From Cacajao melanocephalus (taxonomy: Eukaryota > Chordata > Mammalia > Primates > Pitheciidae), in the NCBI GenBank assembly GCA_963573385.1, contig CAUYLG010048219.1, forward strand, positions 186,001 to 250,000: 64,000 nucleotides of DNA. The letters run 5' to 3'. Positions 13,162 through 25,900 of this stretch are shown here, piece after piece. The translations under genes and the position numbers were made by a program. Numbering within the stretch: position 1 is the first letter of the stretch; the number at the start of each line of letters is the position of its first letter. The notes below the pieces were generated by a model that was not told where the DNA came from, made no database searches, and saw nothing but the letters and a program-made list of their open reading frames with translations.

Positions 13162-14179
13162 CATAGACTGTTTGCCCTGTTCAGACTCCGTATTTAACCA
13201 TACAAATATTTTTCCCTTGACAGCATACTTGCTTCAGCCTCGTAAAGGGAGAGGTGCCTATTTTTTGTCCTGCTTCTGTTGTGGGGCAGGGCCAGGCCAG
13301 GAACCTTCTATTTGAGAGTTCATTCACAATGTAATTATCTGTCTGCCTGCTTCATTCCTGTTTTATCATTGAGGGGTTTCACTTCAGATTGCTGGAAAGA
13401 CTGTTGCTAAAACGTTATCACTTTGTGCTAGGGAAATTGTGCAGGGTTTTTCAATGAACTGCATGCAATGCTAATGGAGGCACACTGGCCCGTCCACTCT
13501 GATACTGACTCTGCAGGCCCGCAGGGCTGGCTAATGTGATTTTCTGCAGTATATCGCTCACTTTCAAAAAGTCATGCTGCTGAGCAACTTATGAAGAACG
13601 GAATTTTTTTGTTTTATTTAGTTTATAATACTCTCCAGCCATATATATGTATATATAATTTCAGGATTTCTCTTTGGATTAGCATTTTGACTTATTATTA
13701 TTTCAATAATCATACTGCATTAGCCTTGTGAAGATTCCCCAAAGTTTTCTTTAGATCTCTTTTGAAAAATCTCTATGACATTGGCGTCAGGTTTTAGAAG
13801 TCAAACTTGGCAAGAGACTTCATAGATTTCTTGCCTTCGTGTCCTGAAGCACTTGCAGGATGAGACCAGGGAGATGAGACAGTGGAGCTGCGGCTGGTAG
13901 CGGGACCTGAAAATGGGATTCTCAGGGCCGCTTGAAGCTCACTGGGGATTCATGACTACTGTATTTGGTGCCTTTGTTCATCCCCTTTCTGCTTTCATTT
14001 CTGCTTAGTCACAGTTGTCAGAGACACTGCAGGACTTGAATGTCTCAGTCAAAGCAGGCAGACCTTTGTCTAGCATCTGCTTTCCACGGGCCTGGTTTCA
14101 GAGGCAGGTGTGGCATGCTGAGAAAGGACAACCTCGCTTCAGCCCTGAATCCTGAGCAGGATTTCTGCTGCTGTCAAGC

Positions 14180-14270
14180 AGAGTGACCTTGCACACATCA
14201 CTCAGTTCTTTGAGCCACAGTGTTGTCATCTATGAAATGGAAATAAGAGTTTCTATCATTATTGTTTGAT
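14180..14270 (+). repeat. MIR fragment, sense
   Basis: gagtgaccttgcacacatca, then ctttgagccacagtgttgtc, then atctatgaaatggaaataag is a sense MIR core. Confidence 0.5.
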
Positions 14271-15141
14271 CTGATTAGAAAGAATTCCAATGTTAGGTGA
14301 TAAAAGCAAGGAACAGAGAAATGTCCAGAGCATTCTCCAACTTATAAGTGTGTCTGCGTGTGTTTTCAGGACATACACACATATAGCAAGTGTGTATGCA
14401 TGTACAAGAGCATAGATGGGTAGTATTCCAGAAGAATCCACAAGAAAAAAAATTATCGGACTATGGGGAATGGAACACTTCATGTTGTGTTTACTTTGAT
14501 GATATTGATGGGGTTTTGTTTGTTTCACCATATTTATATTCCATTTTGAAAATCAAAATGAGAGTATCTGCCTTTTTTGGTATTTGTTGAAGATCAAAGG
14601 AGATAAAGTACAATAGGACTATTTAGATGCTTCATAAGCAGTGGCTTCCTTCCTCCTCCACATATCTGGCTGGTCTGATGTGCTCCATCCTGCATATAAG
14701 CTCTTCTAGACTTTCTACAACTGGACTGGCTTCTCTGTATTATATCTTAATGTAATAGGAAAGTTGAGAAATGTGAATGTTTGGGTTACCCTGAATGCCT
14801 GGTGAACACAGACAGGGTAGTTGGTTGAGTTTTCTGGTTCTAAAATGGACAAGTCTTCTGATTCCAAACCTTGCTGAATGTCTTAAGTTCAGAAAGAATT
14901 TGACAAGCTTTTAATCCAAGGCCACGTTTCAGAGCTGAGAAATGCAAGCCATGGAGGGTAAAGTTCTGCAGAGGGTATCTCCCGTGTACTCTGTGGTGTG
15001 ATGCTCAGGCCTACCTTCAGACCTGGGCCATTCAGTCTTCACACTGTTGGGAATGTTGGTGGCCAACAGCAGTTGGCCAAGTATGAAGATGGCCCTGTCT
15101 GGAGAGAGCTGCTCCCCCAAGGTCACACTTCTCTGCTCGGG

Positions 15142-15510
15142 TGATATGGTTCGGCTGTGTCCCAACCCAAATCTCATCTCTAACTGTAATCTCCATGTGT
15201 CAAGGGAGGAACCTGTAATCCCCACATGTTGAGGGAAGAGGTGATTAGATCACTGGGACAGTTTTCCCCATGCTGTTCTCATGATAGTTAGTTCTCATGA
15301 GATGTTACGATTTTATGTTTATAAGTTCCTCCTTTGCACTTCTCTCTCCTGATGCCATGTAAGATGTGCCTGCTTCCCCTTCCTCCATGATTGTAAGTTT
15401 CCTGAGGCCTCCCCAGCCATGGGGAACTGTGAGTCAATTAAATGTCTTTCCTTTATAAATTATTCAGGCTCAGGTATTTCTTTATAGCACTGTGAAAACA
15501 AACTAATACA
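15142..15510 (+). mobile_element. Solo LTR, MST/THE1 type
   Basis: Starts TGATATGGTTCGGCTGTGTC and ends gaaaacaaactaataca. An internal attaaatgtctttcctttat region marks the LTR polyadenylation area. The flanking pentamers TCGGG and TAGGG differ by one base, consistent with an old 5-bp duplication. Confidence 0.87.
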
Positions 15511-16685
15511 TAGGGTAACCCACACCAAGGAATGACTACAAAGACCTGGTACTTGCCTCAAGGTCGGGTGACTCTGCTGGCCCAACAGTCCCCATGGCAT
15601 CAGCTGAGGTCTCTGTTGTACCTGCATGACAATGCAGTGCCGTTCTTCCACCAGTCCTGCTTTACAGCTGCACAGATGTTGCTCCTGAAAGCACAACCCA
15701 GTGACCCTCTCCTGGTCTCTCATAGTCTCTCACCTGAGACAGTTTCAGAGGTAGATGGTGGCAGACCTGAGACTTCCATCCAAATTTCCTAATTTGTAGC
15801 ACTTTGCCTCACACATGACAATCATTGTGATATGGCGGTTAGAGTGGGTATAACAGTGCCCATCATTATATGCCTATACAACACCATTGGGGGTGCAGAT
15901 GATGTGCAGATCTGTGTTGACCCCAGCAGACTTGCCCAGCCTGCACTGGATCAACTCAACTCTCTTGGATGGCAGTGAGGAGAAAGGAGACCAAGCAAGG
16001 CAGGAGGCTCTCCAGTCATTGGCTGTGCAGACACTCACAAAAGCCAAGGGTGAAATGCTCCTCACCTGGCATTCTTCCAGCAGGCAGGCAAGGCAGCCTG
16101 GGAGCATCAAGAGCCACTGCCTCCTCCCATCATGGTCACATGAGCAGTAGATGGGCACCAGCACATTACTCAAGAATTCCCACCCCTGTGCCCAGGCCTT
16201 TTCCCACAGGATGCCTTTCTCTGCTCTAAGAACAAATCTCTTTTGAAATTCACCTCAGGACATCCTTCTCTGTTGGGTTGGTAAGACAGAACTGTCCTGT
16301 TCCTTCCTTTTCATCATGCCTAGATCTCCAAGTCCACTGTAGACTTAGGTGTCTTTTCCTCATGGGACAAACTACTTAGTAGTTTTGCCAGTTTCATCCA
16401 TTCTATTTCTACAAATAAAATATAGCATACAGTGTTCTGACACTGCATGCTCACGTGCCGAGCTTTATAGAGGTGTGCTTTCAGCATTGGTTACTTAACC
16501 TCACAACTTCTTTCTACATTACTATGACATTTTTTCTTTTCCTCCTTTTCAGCATGACCTGCTGCTCATCTACCTGCTACAAGAGTCTTTCTACATTTCT
16601 TCTCTCTCTTTGAAAAGGAGCCCATACCTATCTGTCCCATGGCCTCTTCTTACAGCATACCCTGCCATGGTGGTGAAAGGAGGCT

Positions 16686-17046
16686 TGTATATTAGTCCAT
16701 TCTCAGGCTGCTGATAAAGACATACCCAAGGCTGGGTAATTTATAAAGGAAAGAGGTTTAAATGACTCCCAGCTCCACATGGCTGGGGAGGCTCCGCAAT
16801 CATGCAGAAGGTGAAGGCCGAGCAAAGTCATGTCTTACATGTCATCAGGCAAGAGAACATGTGCAGGGGAACCCCCCTTTATAAAACCATCAGAAATTGT
16901 AAGACTTATTCACTACCACAAAAACAGCGTGGGAAAAACCTGCCCTCATGATTCAGTTACCTCCCAGTGGGTCCCTCTCATGGCATGTGGGGGTTATTGC
17001 AATTCAAGGTGAGATTTGGGTGGGAACAGAGAGCCAAACCATATCA
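16686..17046 (-). mobile_element. Solo LTR, MST/THE1 type, antisense
   Basis: Starts TGTATATTAGTCCATTCTCA and ends gagccaaaccatatca, the reverse complement of the same LTR class. It lies 366 bp upstream of the first exon. It is inverted relative to the LTR at 15142-15510, so the two are not a provirus. Confidence 0.87.
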
Positions 17047-17412
17047 GCTTGTAAATGGGGCCACTCGGTTGTCTCAAACCTGTGAGGCCAGTGCCCTCAT
17101 CACCTTCATAATCATTCATTATTATTGTGATTATTGTTGCTATTTTATGATTTCAGTTTGAATGTAAGACAAAAGGTGTGGCAGATTTCAGTGTTTTCTT
17201 ACCTGGAGGGATAAAGAAGCGATTCCAGCTCAGGACTCACTTTTCCTGCAATCTTCAACCATGTACCGTTTTACTCAGGATGGGACCTGCTTCCTTCCCT
17301 GAATCTCCAATCACTTTGTGAATGTTGGTGCGGGCAGATGGAAGGTCAGGGCCCTGTGCTGCCTGGGCCAGGTGCAATATTCCTCAGCCTCTGTTTCTGT
17401 TTCACCCCTTAG

Positions 17413-17694
<282 letters not shown>

Positions 17695-18129
17695 TGAGCT
17701 TTTCATTTTCATTCTCACAGGAGAGGATCTGGGAGATGCAAATTCAGTAAGAGAAGACACATGTTTCCTCATGGTGCATTCATTTACTCAGGCATTCATC
17801 TGCCAGACATCTATTGAGTACCTATTACACACCTGCCACCCCAGTGCATAATGTTAGGTTGCTTTCTAGAGGAAAATGCTAGTTTATAGCCTTTCCTTAA
17901 TCAAGCTATAATTACAGAATTGTAACTTATAAGAGTATAAAACAATCCTCATAAAAAGCTATCTATATATATACACACACATCTATATGCATACATGTAT
18001 ACTTGATCTGGATAATTATCGAAACTTTTTAGTATCCATTACATTTGGTTATCTGGGGATCAGTTGATTTTTGTACATGGATTTTCCAAAAATGACACAT
18101 CATGGAAATCAGTGGGCCTGAATCTCTGT

Positions 18130-18240
18130 TAATTGACAGACAATGGACCTGAAGCTCAGAGAGGTAAAAGGCTTGCTCAGCATCACACAGCAATGTGTGA
18201 CAGAGCCATGACAGGAGCTCAGGGACCCTGTGCTGATCCC
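18130..18240 (-). repeat. Probable MIR fragment, antisense
   Basis: tgaagctcagagaggtaaaa, then ggcttgctcagcatcacaca, then gcaatgtgtgacagagccat is an antisense MIR core. Confidence 0.5.
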
Positions 18241-18892
18241 TTGGGGCAGGATTCTTTGTATCATGTCACATTCAGCAACAACAGGTGGTATGTCCTGGCT
18301 CTGCTCAGAGTCTTCTAATAAGGCCTCAACGTCTCTAGAACAGAAGCCAAGTCTTCAGCCTGCTTTTTGAGGATAGCACCCATTTCAACATCAGAATCCT
18401 GCTGGGTACCTTGACTTCCCTATCTGTACCCCTAGACCTCAACTGCTGAGATAACTGTGGCTTTGGCTGGGTCCATGCCTTGTTCATTGTTCATTGCTGC
18501 ACTGAAATCATCATGTAACAAAGATTTCTTTGCATGTTTTGCTTCCCAACTAGACTGAGGTCTTTGAGAGCAGATTCCCCTCAGATCCCTGCTACACTCT
18601 CCCCAGTTTGTAGCGTAAAGGAGTGGGTGCAGGATCATAGTTGTTGAATTCTGAAGCCATGTTACCATTAGCTTTATCAGCTCTTACATCTTAGCCAAAT
18701 CCTGTACTCAGGCACTACTCTTTGAATCATGCAATCATTGAATTATTTTCAAGTTCAAATATTATGCATACAGTAAAGACATGCACAGAATCAGAGTGAC
18801 TTTATATAGCTCAAATGAAAAATGGAGATTTTTCAGTAGCAGTTGGATTCCTGATATAACTTCTTATATTATATTTTATCCAGAGGTGCTGA

Positions 18893-19005
18893 ATTTGTTC
18901 ATTCACCCTCTCATCGTATTTTACTGGACACCTACTATGTGTTAGATGTTGTGCTAGACCCTGAGGATACACAGCCATGGCCAGTGTATCAAAAGTTCAT
19001 TTTGC
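18893..19005 (+). repeat. L2 3' fragment
   Basis: tggacacctactatgtgtta followed by gatgttgtgctagaccctga and ggatacacagccatggccag resembles the L2 3' end. Confidence 0.5.
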
Positions 19006-19402
19006 CTTGTGGGGTTCAAGGACCTGAGGTCAGCAGTGACGTGGAGAGGTGTCTACTAATTAGGTTGTCAGCAAGGATCCTAACTTGCTAAGGGATTGTT
19101 TTCACTCACCTAAGCAACCATGCTTTAATTAAAATCCATGTCAGAGCCATGTGCAAATGACTGACCACAGCATCATGGAACCAGAGGAGAGTTCAAACCC
19201 AGGCACAACTGTGACCATTAACACAAACGGCCAGAGGCCACCTGGTTTCTGCTGATAAGCTGGCCACGATCCTCAGTATCAGAGCCGGTGGAGCTGAGCA
19301 GGAGATTCTCCCTGTCACTCTGCTTCTCTGGGCTTCTGACATTTTATCTATAAGATAGAGATCCAAATCCACGTACCAGACATGATGGACAGATATATAT
19401 CG

Positions 19403-19424
19403 TGTGTGTGTGTGTGTGTGTGTG
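19403..19424 (+). repeat. (TG)n microsatellite
   Basis: Eleven uninterrupted TG units. Confidence 0.9.
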
Positions 19425-19725
19425 TACCTGCAAAAATAGAAATAAATGGAATCTCTCTGGGCCACACAAAGTGCTGCATGAATTGGGGGTGTACTGCTTC
19501 TCATAACTGTGTACATGAGATGATATCGGCTTTTATCTAATGCTCAGTCCGTGGCTCCAATCAGGTTTATTCTCCTTATAAGCACAATCCCTTTAGAAAG
19601 TTAGAATAGCTGTAAGGTCCTCGGCAATATGTTTGTCTCTGTGACTTTAATACCAATGTGAAACTTTAGCTGTTTCATTTAATTAGCAACTGCTGCATTT
19701 TAGTCTGTGTTCATTTAATCATACG

Positions 19726-19727
<2 letters not shown>

Positions 19728-19758
<31 letters not shown>
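19728..19758. promoter_or_regulatory. 31-T polypyrimidine tract before a microexon acceptor
   Basis: A pure run of 31 T, followed by gctttctag and the exon at 19768. It is not attached to an Alu or L1 body. By position it acts as the 3' splice-site pyrimidine tract. A tract this long is expected to vary in length. Confidence 0.8.
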
Positions 19759-19761
<3 letters not shown>

Positions 19762-19767
19762 TTCTAG

Positions 19768-19817
19768 AGGTGCTTGCTGTTGAGGAAACACTTTCTCAGC
19801 TGTGCTCAGAGCTACAG
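19768..19817 (+). CDS. FAM135B: FAM135B 50-nt microexon, w52-w68
   Basis: A 50-nt exon between acceptor tttctag and donor cag|gtaatt. It takes the single base left by the previous exon (g+ag gives Glu) and reads E-VLAVEETLSQLCSELQ, ending at phase 0. It is too short to appear as an open frame of its own. It was found because the 17413-17566 exon ends in phase 1 while the 34410 exon needs phase 0, and this sequence is the expected continuation in FAM135B. The peptide looks like an amphipathic helix. Skipping it would shift the frame, because 50 is not a multiple of three. Confidence 0.93.
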
Positions 19818-20264
19818 GTAATTGGAGAACTGGCGCAGGGGTCTGAATGAATGGCAGTAGTTTTTGCAAGGCAAATGCAGTTGCTTGCTTGCTGCAGAAA
19901 CAGAAGTGAAAAGACACCGCTTGTAACCTCACTCTAGATACCAAGCTGGAGAAATATGCTTACATTCTGTTACCCTTTCTCACTGTGTCTGTAAGTATGT
20001 GCCTTGCTAGATATTTTGGAAAAACTTAACATGTGAACAGATTTTTATTTCCCTGAAGCTTATACTACACGTATGTATTTGTCCATTGAGCAAGCATTTC
20101 TTGACTAGTAACTCAGTGCTTCTCACTGTGGGTGACAGAATCTTGTACCTGTGCACACATGGCCTCAGACATGGCAGGGAGGCTAGAGTCAGGGATGATA
20201 ACGAAAACAGTAACATGCATTTACCAAAAAAACCTTATCAAGCGTGCATGAAGAGTAAAGGCTT

Positions 20265-20512
20265 TTTTTAATGATCACCATTCTAACTGGTGTGAGATGA
20301 CATCTCAGTGTGGTTTTGATTTGCGTTTCTCTAATCACCAGTGATGATGAGCATTTTTTCGTACTCAGGGAAAGGAGCATCACACACTGGGGGCAGTTGA
20401 GGGGGTAGGGGAGAGACAGCGGGGGGTGGGGAGGGGGGGTGGGGAGGGCTAACATGGGGAGAAATGCCAGATATAGTATGCACCTAAAGTTAAATAAATA
20501 AATTTTTTTAAA
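20265..20512 (+). mobile_element. 5'-inverted (twin-primed) L1 insertion
   Basis: The first part (about 20269-20365) is antisense L1 ORF2-region sequence, with gatcaccattctaactggtg and cagtgatgatgagcattttt. The second part (about 20366-20498) is sense L1 3'UTR, with gggaaaggagcatcacacac and a G-rich block, ending in an A-rich tail. The whole insert is bounded by a perfect 11-bp duplication AGTAAAGGCTT at 20254-20264 and 20513-20523. This is a single retrotransposition event with 5' inversion. No coding potential remains. Confidence 0.88.
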
Positions 20513-22339
20513 AGTAAAGGCTTAATAAATATTTGACAAATGCATGCTGCTGCTATTTAGAATCTCTGGAACATGTTCACAACCCCTTGTGTTGGATATC
20601 TGGGTGAGTACTCTTATTTCTATATGAAGAAAAGGCAAATTAAGATGGGAAAGAATTCTATACCAGTGTCACTAGCACAGCTAATTTGTACTAGAAGCAG
20701 GACTCAAAACAAACTCTCATTCCAAACTGACAACTCTGTCTTTTAAACCAGTGTTTTCCAACCCTGACTGTACATTAGAATCATCCTTGGAACTTTAATG
20801 ATGCATCTTTGCCTGAGCCTGGGCACCCAAACTGGCTGAAACAGAATATCTGGGATTGGAGTTCAGATACTGTATTTTCATTCAGAGCTCCCCAGATGAA
20901 TATTATGTGAAGCCAGGGCTGAGGACCCCTGCTTTAGAGCATGTTACAAAATCAGTAAAATCTAGTCTCATAGCAAATGCAGAGGAGATCCCTGGAGAGG
21001 GTGGAACTCAAAGCAGAGGCAGAGGAGGGTGTTGGGAGCCTAGAGCTGGAGGGCCTTCAGGGAGGGGCCATTGGATGGCAGCCTGGGAGAAGGGGTGGGA
21101 CTTGGCTTATAGCAGTAACAGGGAAACACTTGGCGAGCACTGCTGATCATAAATGCAGGGCCGGCAGACTGCAGGAGAGCAACATAGGAGTTCATTTAGA
21201 GAGTGTGTAAGGGCCACTGAGACGAGTCAAAGACCTAATGTCCACACCTGGGGGCTCAGACACTCCAGCTTGGATGCAGTATGGACCGTGCATGGATGAG
21301 CAGGCAGCTGGGTAGACAGGAGGTCCTGGGCTCCAGATGGCTACAGCTCTCATCCTTCCCCGAGTGAGCCCCAATGCAGCCACTGCCTTAGGCAGGGGCC
21401 AGAAGCTTTAAAGCCATGCTGCCCTGGGTTTAAATCCAGACTCTGAGCTTCTCCTCGGAGCAGCTGTGGGACCTGAGACAATGGGCTCAGCCTTTGGGAC
21501 CTGGGATTCATCATCTGCATAGTAGGTTTGTTCCGAGGGGACCGCTAGAGAGCTTGTGCAAGGACCCTCCTAAGTGCTCTGCTCATGGGCTCTGGTCTTC
21601 TGTGGTAAGATGGCCTCTCCTTCCAGGACTGGCCCAGTTGCCTCAGGCTGCATCCCCTGAAGGCATGGTCAGAGCCATGTACCTGTGCAGGTGCAACTCA
21701 GCATCCCAAAGGGAAACTGCTTTACTCTGTAAATTATCAGATATTTAGTTTTTGCAATTGAAACAACAACAAGGAACACAGGAACAGGCAGCTTTCCCAT
21801 TCACCTTTTCCATTTGCCATCATGAGATCAGGCTGAAGAGCTGATGAGTGACTATTTGTCAATACGCCCGCTCTATCTCCTGCTGGGTGTGGCCTGCAGG
21901 TTCTCCGTTTGGTCTCTGTGCCCGTTATGTTCAGATTTCCAGGAGCTTCTCTTCCATAGTCCAGATCACCATAGCACCACCATCACCAAGTTATATTTAA
22001 TCAGTAGGGATTCTCAGCCTGGCCCAGGCTGAGATAACCTTAGAACTGGTCCTAAGTGCTTATCAGTAAAATCCCCTTAAATCTTTCTATAACCCCTGAG
22101 ATTTCACCATTCCAAAGCACTTGTCCAAGGTCACCTGGTAAGTGATGGAGGGAATCGGCGCTCACACCCAGCAGGCCATCTACCTCCAGAGCCCCAACGA
22201 TGCCACTGGACAGGGTCTGCTGCTGCACTGCTGCACTGAGGGCAGGCAGGGACCACTGCCTGTTTTCTCCTTATACATTACATGATCATGGGCGGTGGCT
22301 AGTGGTTGGTAGTGTTGGGGAATCCTATATTGCAAAGAT

Positions 22340-22480
22340 GATGCATATCAGAGCCAGGGAGACATGGCTTTGAATTCTCTACCTACTCACTGTGTGACTT
22401 TAGGCAAGTTGCTTAATCTTTATGAACCTTGATGTTCTTATCTGTAAAATAGGGATAAAAATCAATCCATTTGCATTGAT
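22340..22480 (+). repeat. MIR fragment, sense
   Basis: tgtgtgactttaggcaagtt, then gcttaatctttatgaacctt, then cttatctgtaaaatagggat is a clear MIR core. Confidence 0.7.
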
Positions 22481-23529
22481 GTAACCACCCAGTGGGTTCA
22501 CTTTGCCCGCTGCCTAGACAGAGCTCATTTATCAAGACAGGGGAATTGTAATAGAGAAAGAGTAATTCACACAGAGCCAGCTGTACAGAAGACCTGAGTT
22601 TTATTATTACTCAAATCAGTCTCCCCAGGCATTCAGAGGTCTGAGTTTCTAAGAATAATTTGCTGGGTAGGGGCCAGTGAGTCAGGAGCGCTGATTGAAT
22701 TGGGTTGCGGATGAGTCAAACTGTCCTCTTGCGCTGAGTCGGTTCCTGAGTCAGGGCCACAAGACCAGATGAGCCAGTTTATTGATCTGGGTGATGCCAA
22801 CTGATCCATCAAGTACAGGGTCTGCAAAATACCTCAAGCGCTGATCTTAGGTTTTACAATAGTGATATTATTCCAAGGAGCAATTTCAGGAGGGTCAGAA
22901 TCTTGTAGCCTCCAGCTGCATGACTCCTAAACCATAATTTCTAGTATTTTGGCTAATTTGTTAGTCTTACAAGGGCAGTGTAGTTCACCAGGCAAGAAGG
23001 AGGTTTGTTTTGGGAAAGGGCTACTGTCTTTTTTTCAAACTATAAACTAAGTTCCTCCCAAAGTGAGTTTGGCCTATGCCCAGGAATGAACAAGGACAGT
23101 TTCGAGGTTAGAATCAAGAAGGAAGTGGTTAGTTCAGGTCTCTTTCACTGTCTCAGTTCTAATTTTGCAATGGCATTTTCATGGACATCTTTTTCTCTTA
23201 GCCAGTAAGCTGGCACACTGGCTACATCATGTGAATTTTCTCATGCAATTGACAAAACAGTTCCATAAGATAAACCATCATATTCTGTTCAGTGGATGAA
23301 GAAACAGAGGATAGGCCACTGACCAGAGACACAGCACTGGCAGAACAGGGTCAGGCTGCTGGTCCCTGCGACACTGAGCCCTCCCCGGTGTGATGCAAGC
23401 CAAGGAAGCAGCGTCAGTGCAGGGAATAGAGACTGGGTCCATGAGGCCTGTCCCAGGGCAATAAATACAGAAAATGCAAACCGTCATGTCTGGTGCAAGC
23501 ATTTCTCAAATGATGGGGGCTTCGGCTTG

Positions 23530-23531
<2 letters not shown>

Positions 23532-23570
<39 letters not shown>
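23532..23570 (+). repeat. (TG)n microsatellite
   Basis: One G followed by 19 uninterrupted TG units, likely polymorphic in length. Confidence 0.95.
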
Positions 23571-23572
<2 letters not shown>

Positions 23573-24339
23573 ATAAAGTAGATTTTGGTGATACTTATGC
23601 CTTTAGCAGGGAATATGGTTGAATATCCAGGTTCCTTTTGTCTTCATGGCAGAAGGGATCAGTGTTTTCCTGGGAATAACTGCCATTAGTCTTTCGGCCC
23701 GTGAGAGTTTTTATTAATTTCACAAACATTTCACAAGCCCCCAGTGCTCCCCAGATCCGGTGCTCTTTGGGACTCTTTGGTGACCTCTCACTCATGCAGC
23801 CATAGCCTAGGGAGGCAATTCGTTCACTCTGGAACTTTTGCTTAGAAGGGCTCCTGGCACCTAGAAGCTCTTAATAAATGCTAGAATGAGTGGATAAACA
23901 AATGAATTGCAAGAACAGTACCAAAGATGAGGAAGTAACTGACACTGGAGCCCTTAATTTCATAGCCCTGAGGCTCTTGGCCCGTCTGCAAAAGGAGCTT
24001 GGACTCAGTGTGTTCATTTTACTGATTCAATGGACCAGTGTGTGCTGTTGTCCTGTGTCACGCGTCACCTGAAAAGTAGTGGGTAAAGGCTTCTGCCCAG
24101 ACCGCAGGGCACAGTCCTGAGTCAGCCAGCTGACTGTCCATCACTGGGCAGGCCATAGGAGAATGAAGTGGGGTCACAGGTACACAGTACTTAGAACAGA
24201 GCTTGGAGCAAAATGCCGCCACCAGGGTCATTGCCGTCCTTATCATTGTTCATTCTATTCCATAGGTCTGGTATTGATGAAAAGAGTCAAACTCCATAAA
24301 ATATTTGAGGAGATTTCTTCTAAGCCAAGTAGGAGTGAC

Positions 24340-24760
24340 TGTGGCTCATGACACTGCCCCAGAAGATCCTGAGAACATGTGCCCAAGGTGTTCAGGCTAT
24401 AGTTTGGTTTTATGCATTTTAGGGAGACTTAAAATAAGACATCAGTCAGTACATGTAAGATCTGCATTGGTTTGGCCCAGAAAGGTGAGGCAACTCAAAG
24501 CTGAGGGTCAGAGGAGAGGCGTGTGTGGAGTGAGGCTTCCAGATCATAGGTAGATTCAATGATTTTCTGATTAGCAACTGGTTGAAAGAGGTTGTCTAAA
24601 GATGTGGAATCAATACAAGGGAGTCTGGGTTAAGATGAGTTGTGGAAACCAAGTTCTTATTATGCAGATGAAGGCCTTTAGGTAGCAGGCTTCTGGGAGA
24701 AGAGATGGTAAGTGTTTCTTATCGAACTTAAAAAGGTGCCAAATTCTTAATTCTCTCCCA
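24340..24760. mobile_element. ERV/LTR-like fragment, family not assigned
   Basis: Contains catgtgcccaaggtg, ttggttttatgcattttagg, gagac, and cttccagatcataggtagat. The same words occur in the same order in the block at 48840-49260, so both are copies of one repeat. The features suggest an endogenous retroviral LTR or adjoining sequence. The exact family is not known to me. Confidence 0.55.
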
Positions 24761-25049
24761 CATCAGGAAAAAGGAAACGAAAATAAAAACAGAAAGGGAA
24801 GGAGATTCTCTACAGAATGTAGATTTTCCCTTAAAGAGGCAGCTTTGTCGAGCCATACGAAATATGTTATATATCTACATTTTAGGGTAAAACACTTTAG
24901 TTTCTTTCAGGGCCTGCTGTCTATGTGTGGTGTTGGTGTTTTCTTGCTGCAAGGAGTCTGTTTTGCCAGTCTCAAGGCCTCTGTTTGAACATTACTGCTG
25001 GTCAGCGGTGCCGGCATTCCAAAGGGAGGAAGGTATAATGAGGCATGTC

Positions 25050-25900
25050 CAACCAACCATTCCTATCATGGCCTGACTAGTGCTCCAGATTTGCGTTTGA
25101 ATGCCCCTGAGCAAGAGGAGGGGTTCATTCAGTTAGTTTGGGGGCTTAGAACTTTATTTTTGATTTACAGTGGCGAGGGTTGTGGATGTGGCCTTCACGG
25201 GTACAATTGGCTGGGGCTGGCATTGCCGGTGCTAAGAGAATTTACCAAGACAGTCATCGGTAAAGATAGGCAGATTTATTAAAGTACGAAGGTGCGAAGG
25301 TAAGTTGCAAGGGTGCAACAGGGAGCACAGCAGAAAAGGGGTTGTCTGCAAAGAGTCGGAGACCAGAGGGAAGTTTTATAGGGGTATACTGGAGGGGCTC
25401 CATGCAGATAAGGTTGAGCTACTGGGGCTATGTGCAGAACAAGGCATTTGGGAAAAGGATGTTGTGCCAGCTTGTTGTCTGTGATTAGCCATGTCTCAGA
25501 AAAATTGTTCTCCCGCATCTGGGACCCTTGCCTCGTTGTTGCTTACTTATCTTATTAGGACTCCACAATGGATACAGATACTGAATTGAAGCAGGAGATT
25601 TCCCCTAACCCCTTGTGGGCGGGAACTGGAGCATAGGCGCTGGAGCTAGCTGGCTGCTTCAGGGGCCGGCAGGGGCAAACGCCACTCACTCAAATCCATT
25701 GAGCTCAACCCCTCACAGGAGGTGAGCAGGTAAAGGAGCCAGGACGAGTGTTTTGGGGTGCTGGCAGGAGCAAAAGTCCTGTGGGCACCACAGCAGCTTC
25801 TAGGGAGGAGTAGCCACAATCCCCTAAGTCCCAGAAGGAAATGGTGATTAAGGTTAATTGCTGTCACTATAGTGACAATACCAACATGCCTGGCCTGGGA
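25050..25900 (-). mobile_element. Possible LTR-type element, antisense
   Basis: A GC-richer block than its surroundings. It contains gcagatttattaaagtacga (an AATAAA on the minus strand) and runs of gaaggtgcgaaggtaagttg and aacagggagcacagcagaaa, which recall an ERV LTR in reverse. Boundaries and family are uncertain. It ends near a 16-bp perfect palindrome at 25862-25877. Confidence 0.35.

Noticed and set aside
15142..17046. LTR pair as a provirus
   Set aside because: The two LTRs are in opposite orientation and no internal retroviral sequence lies between them.
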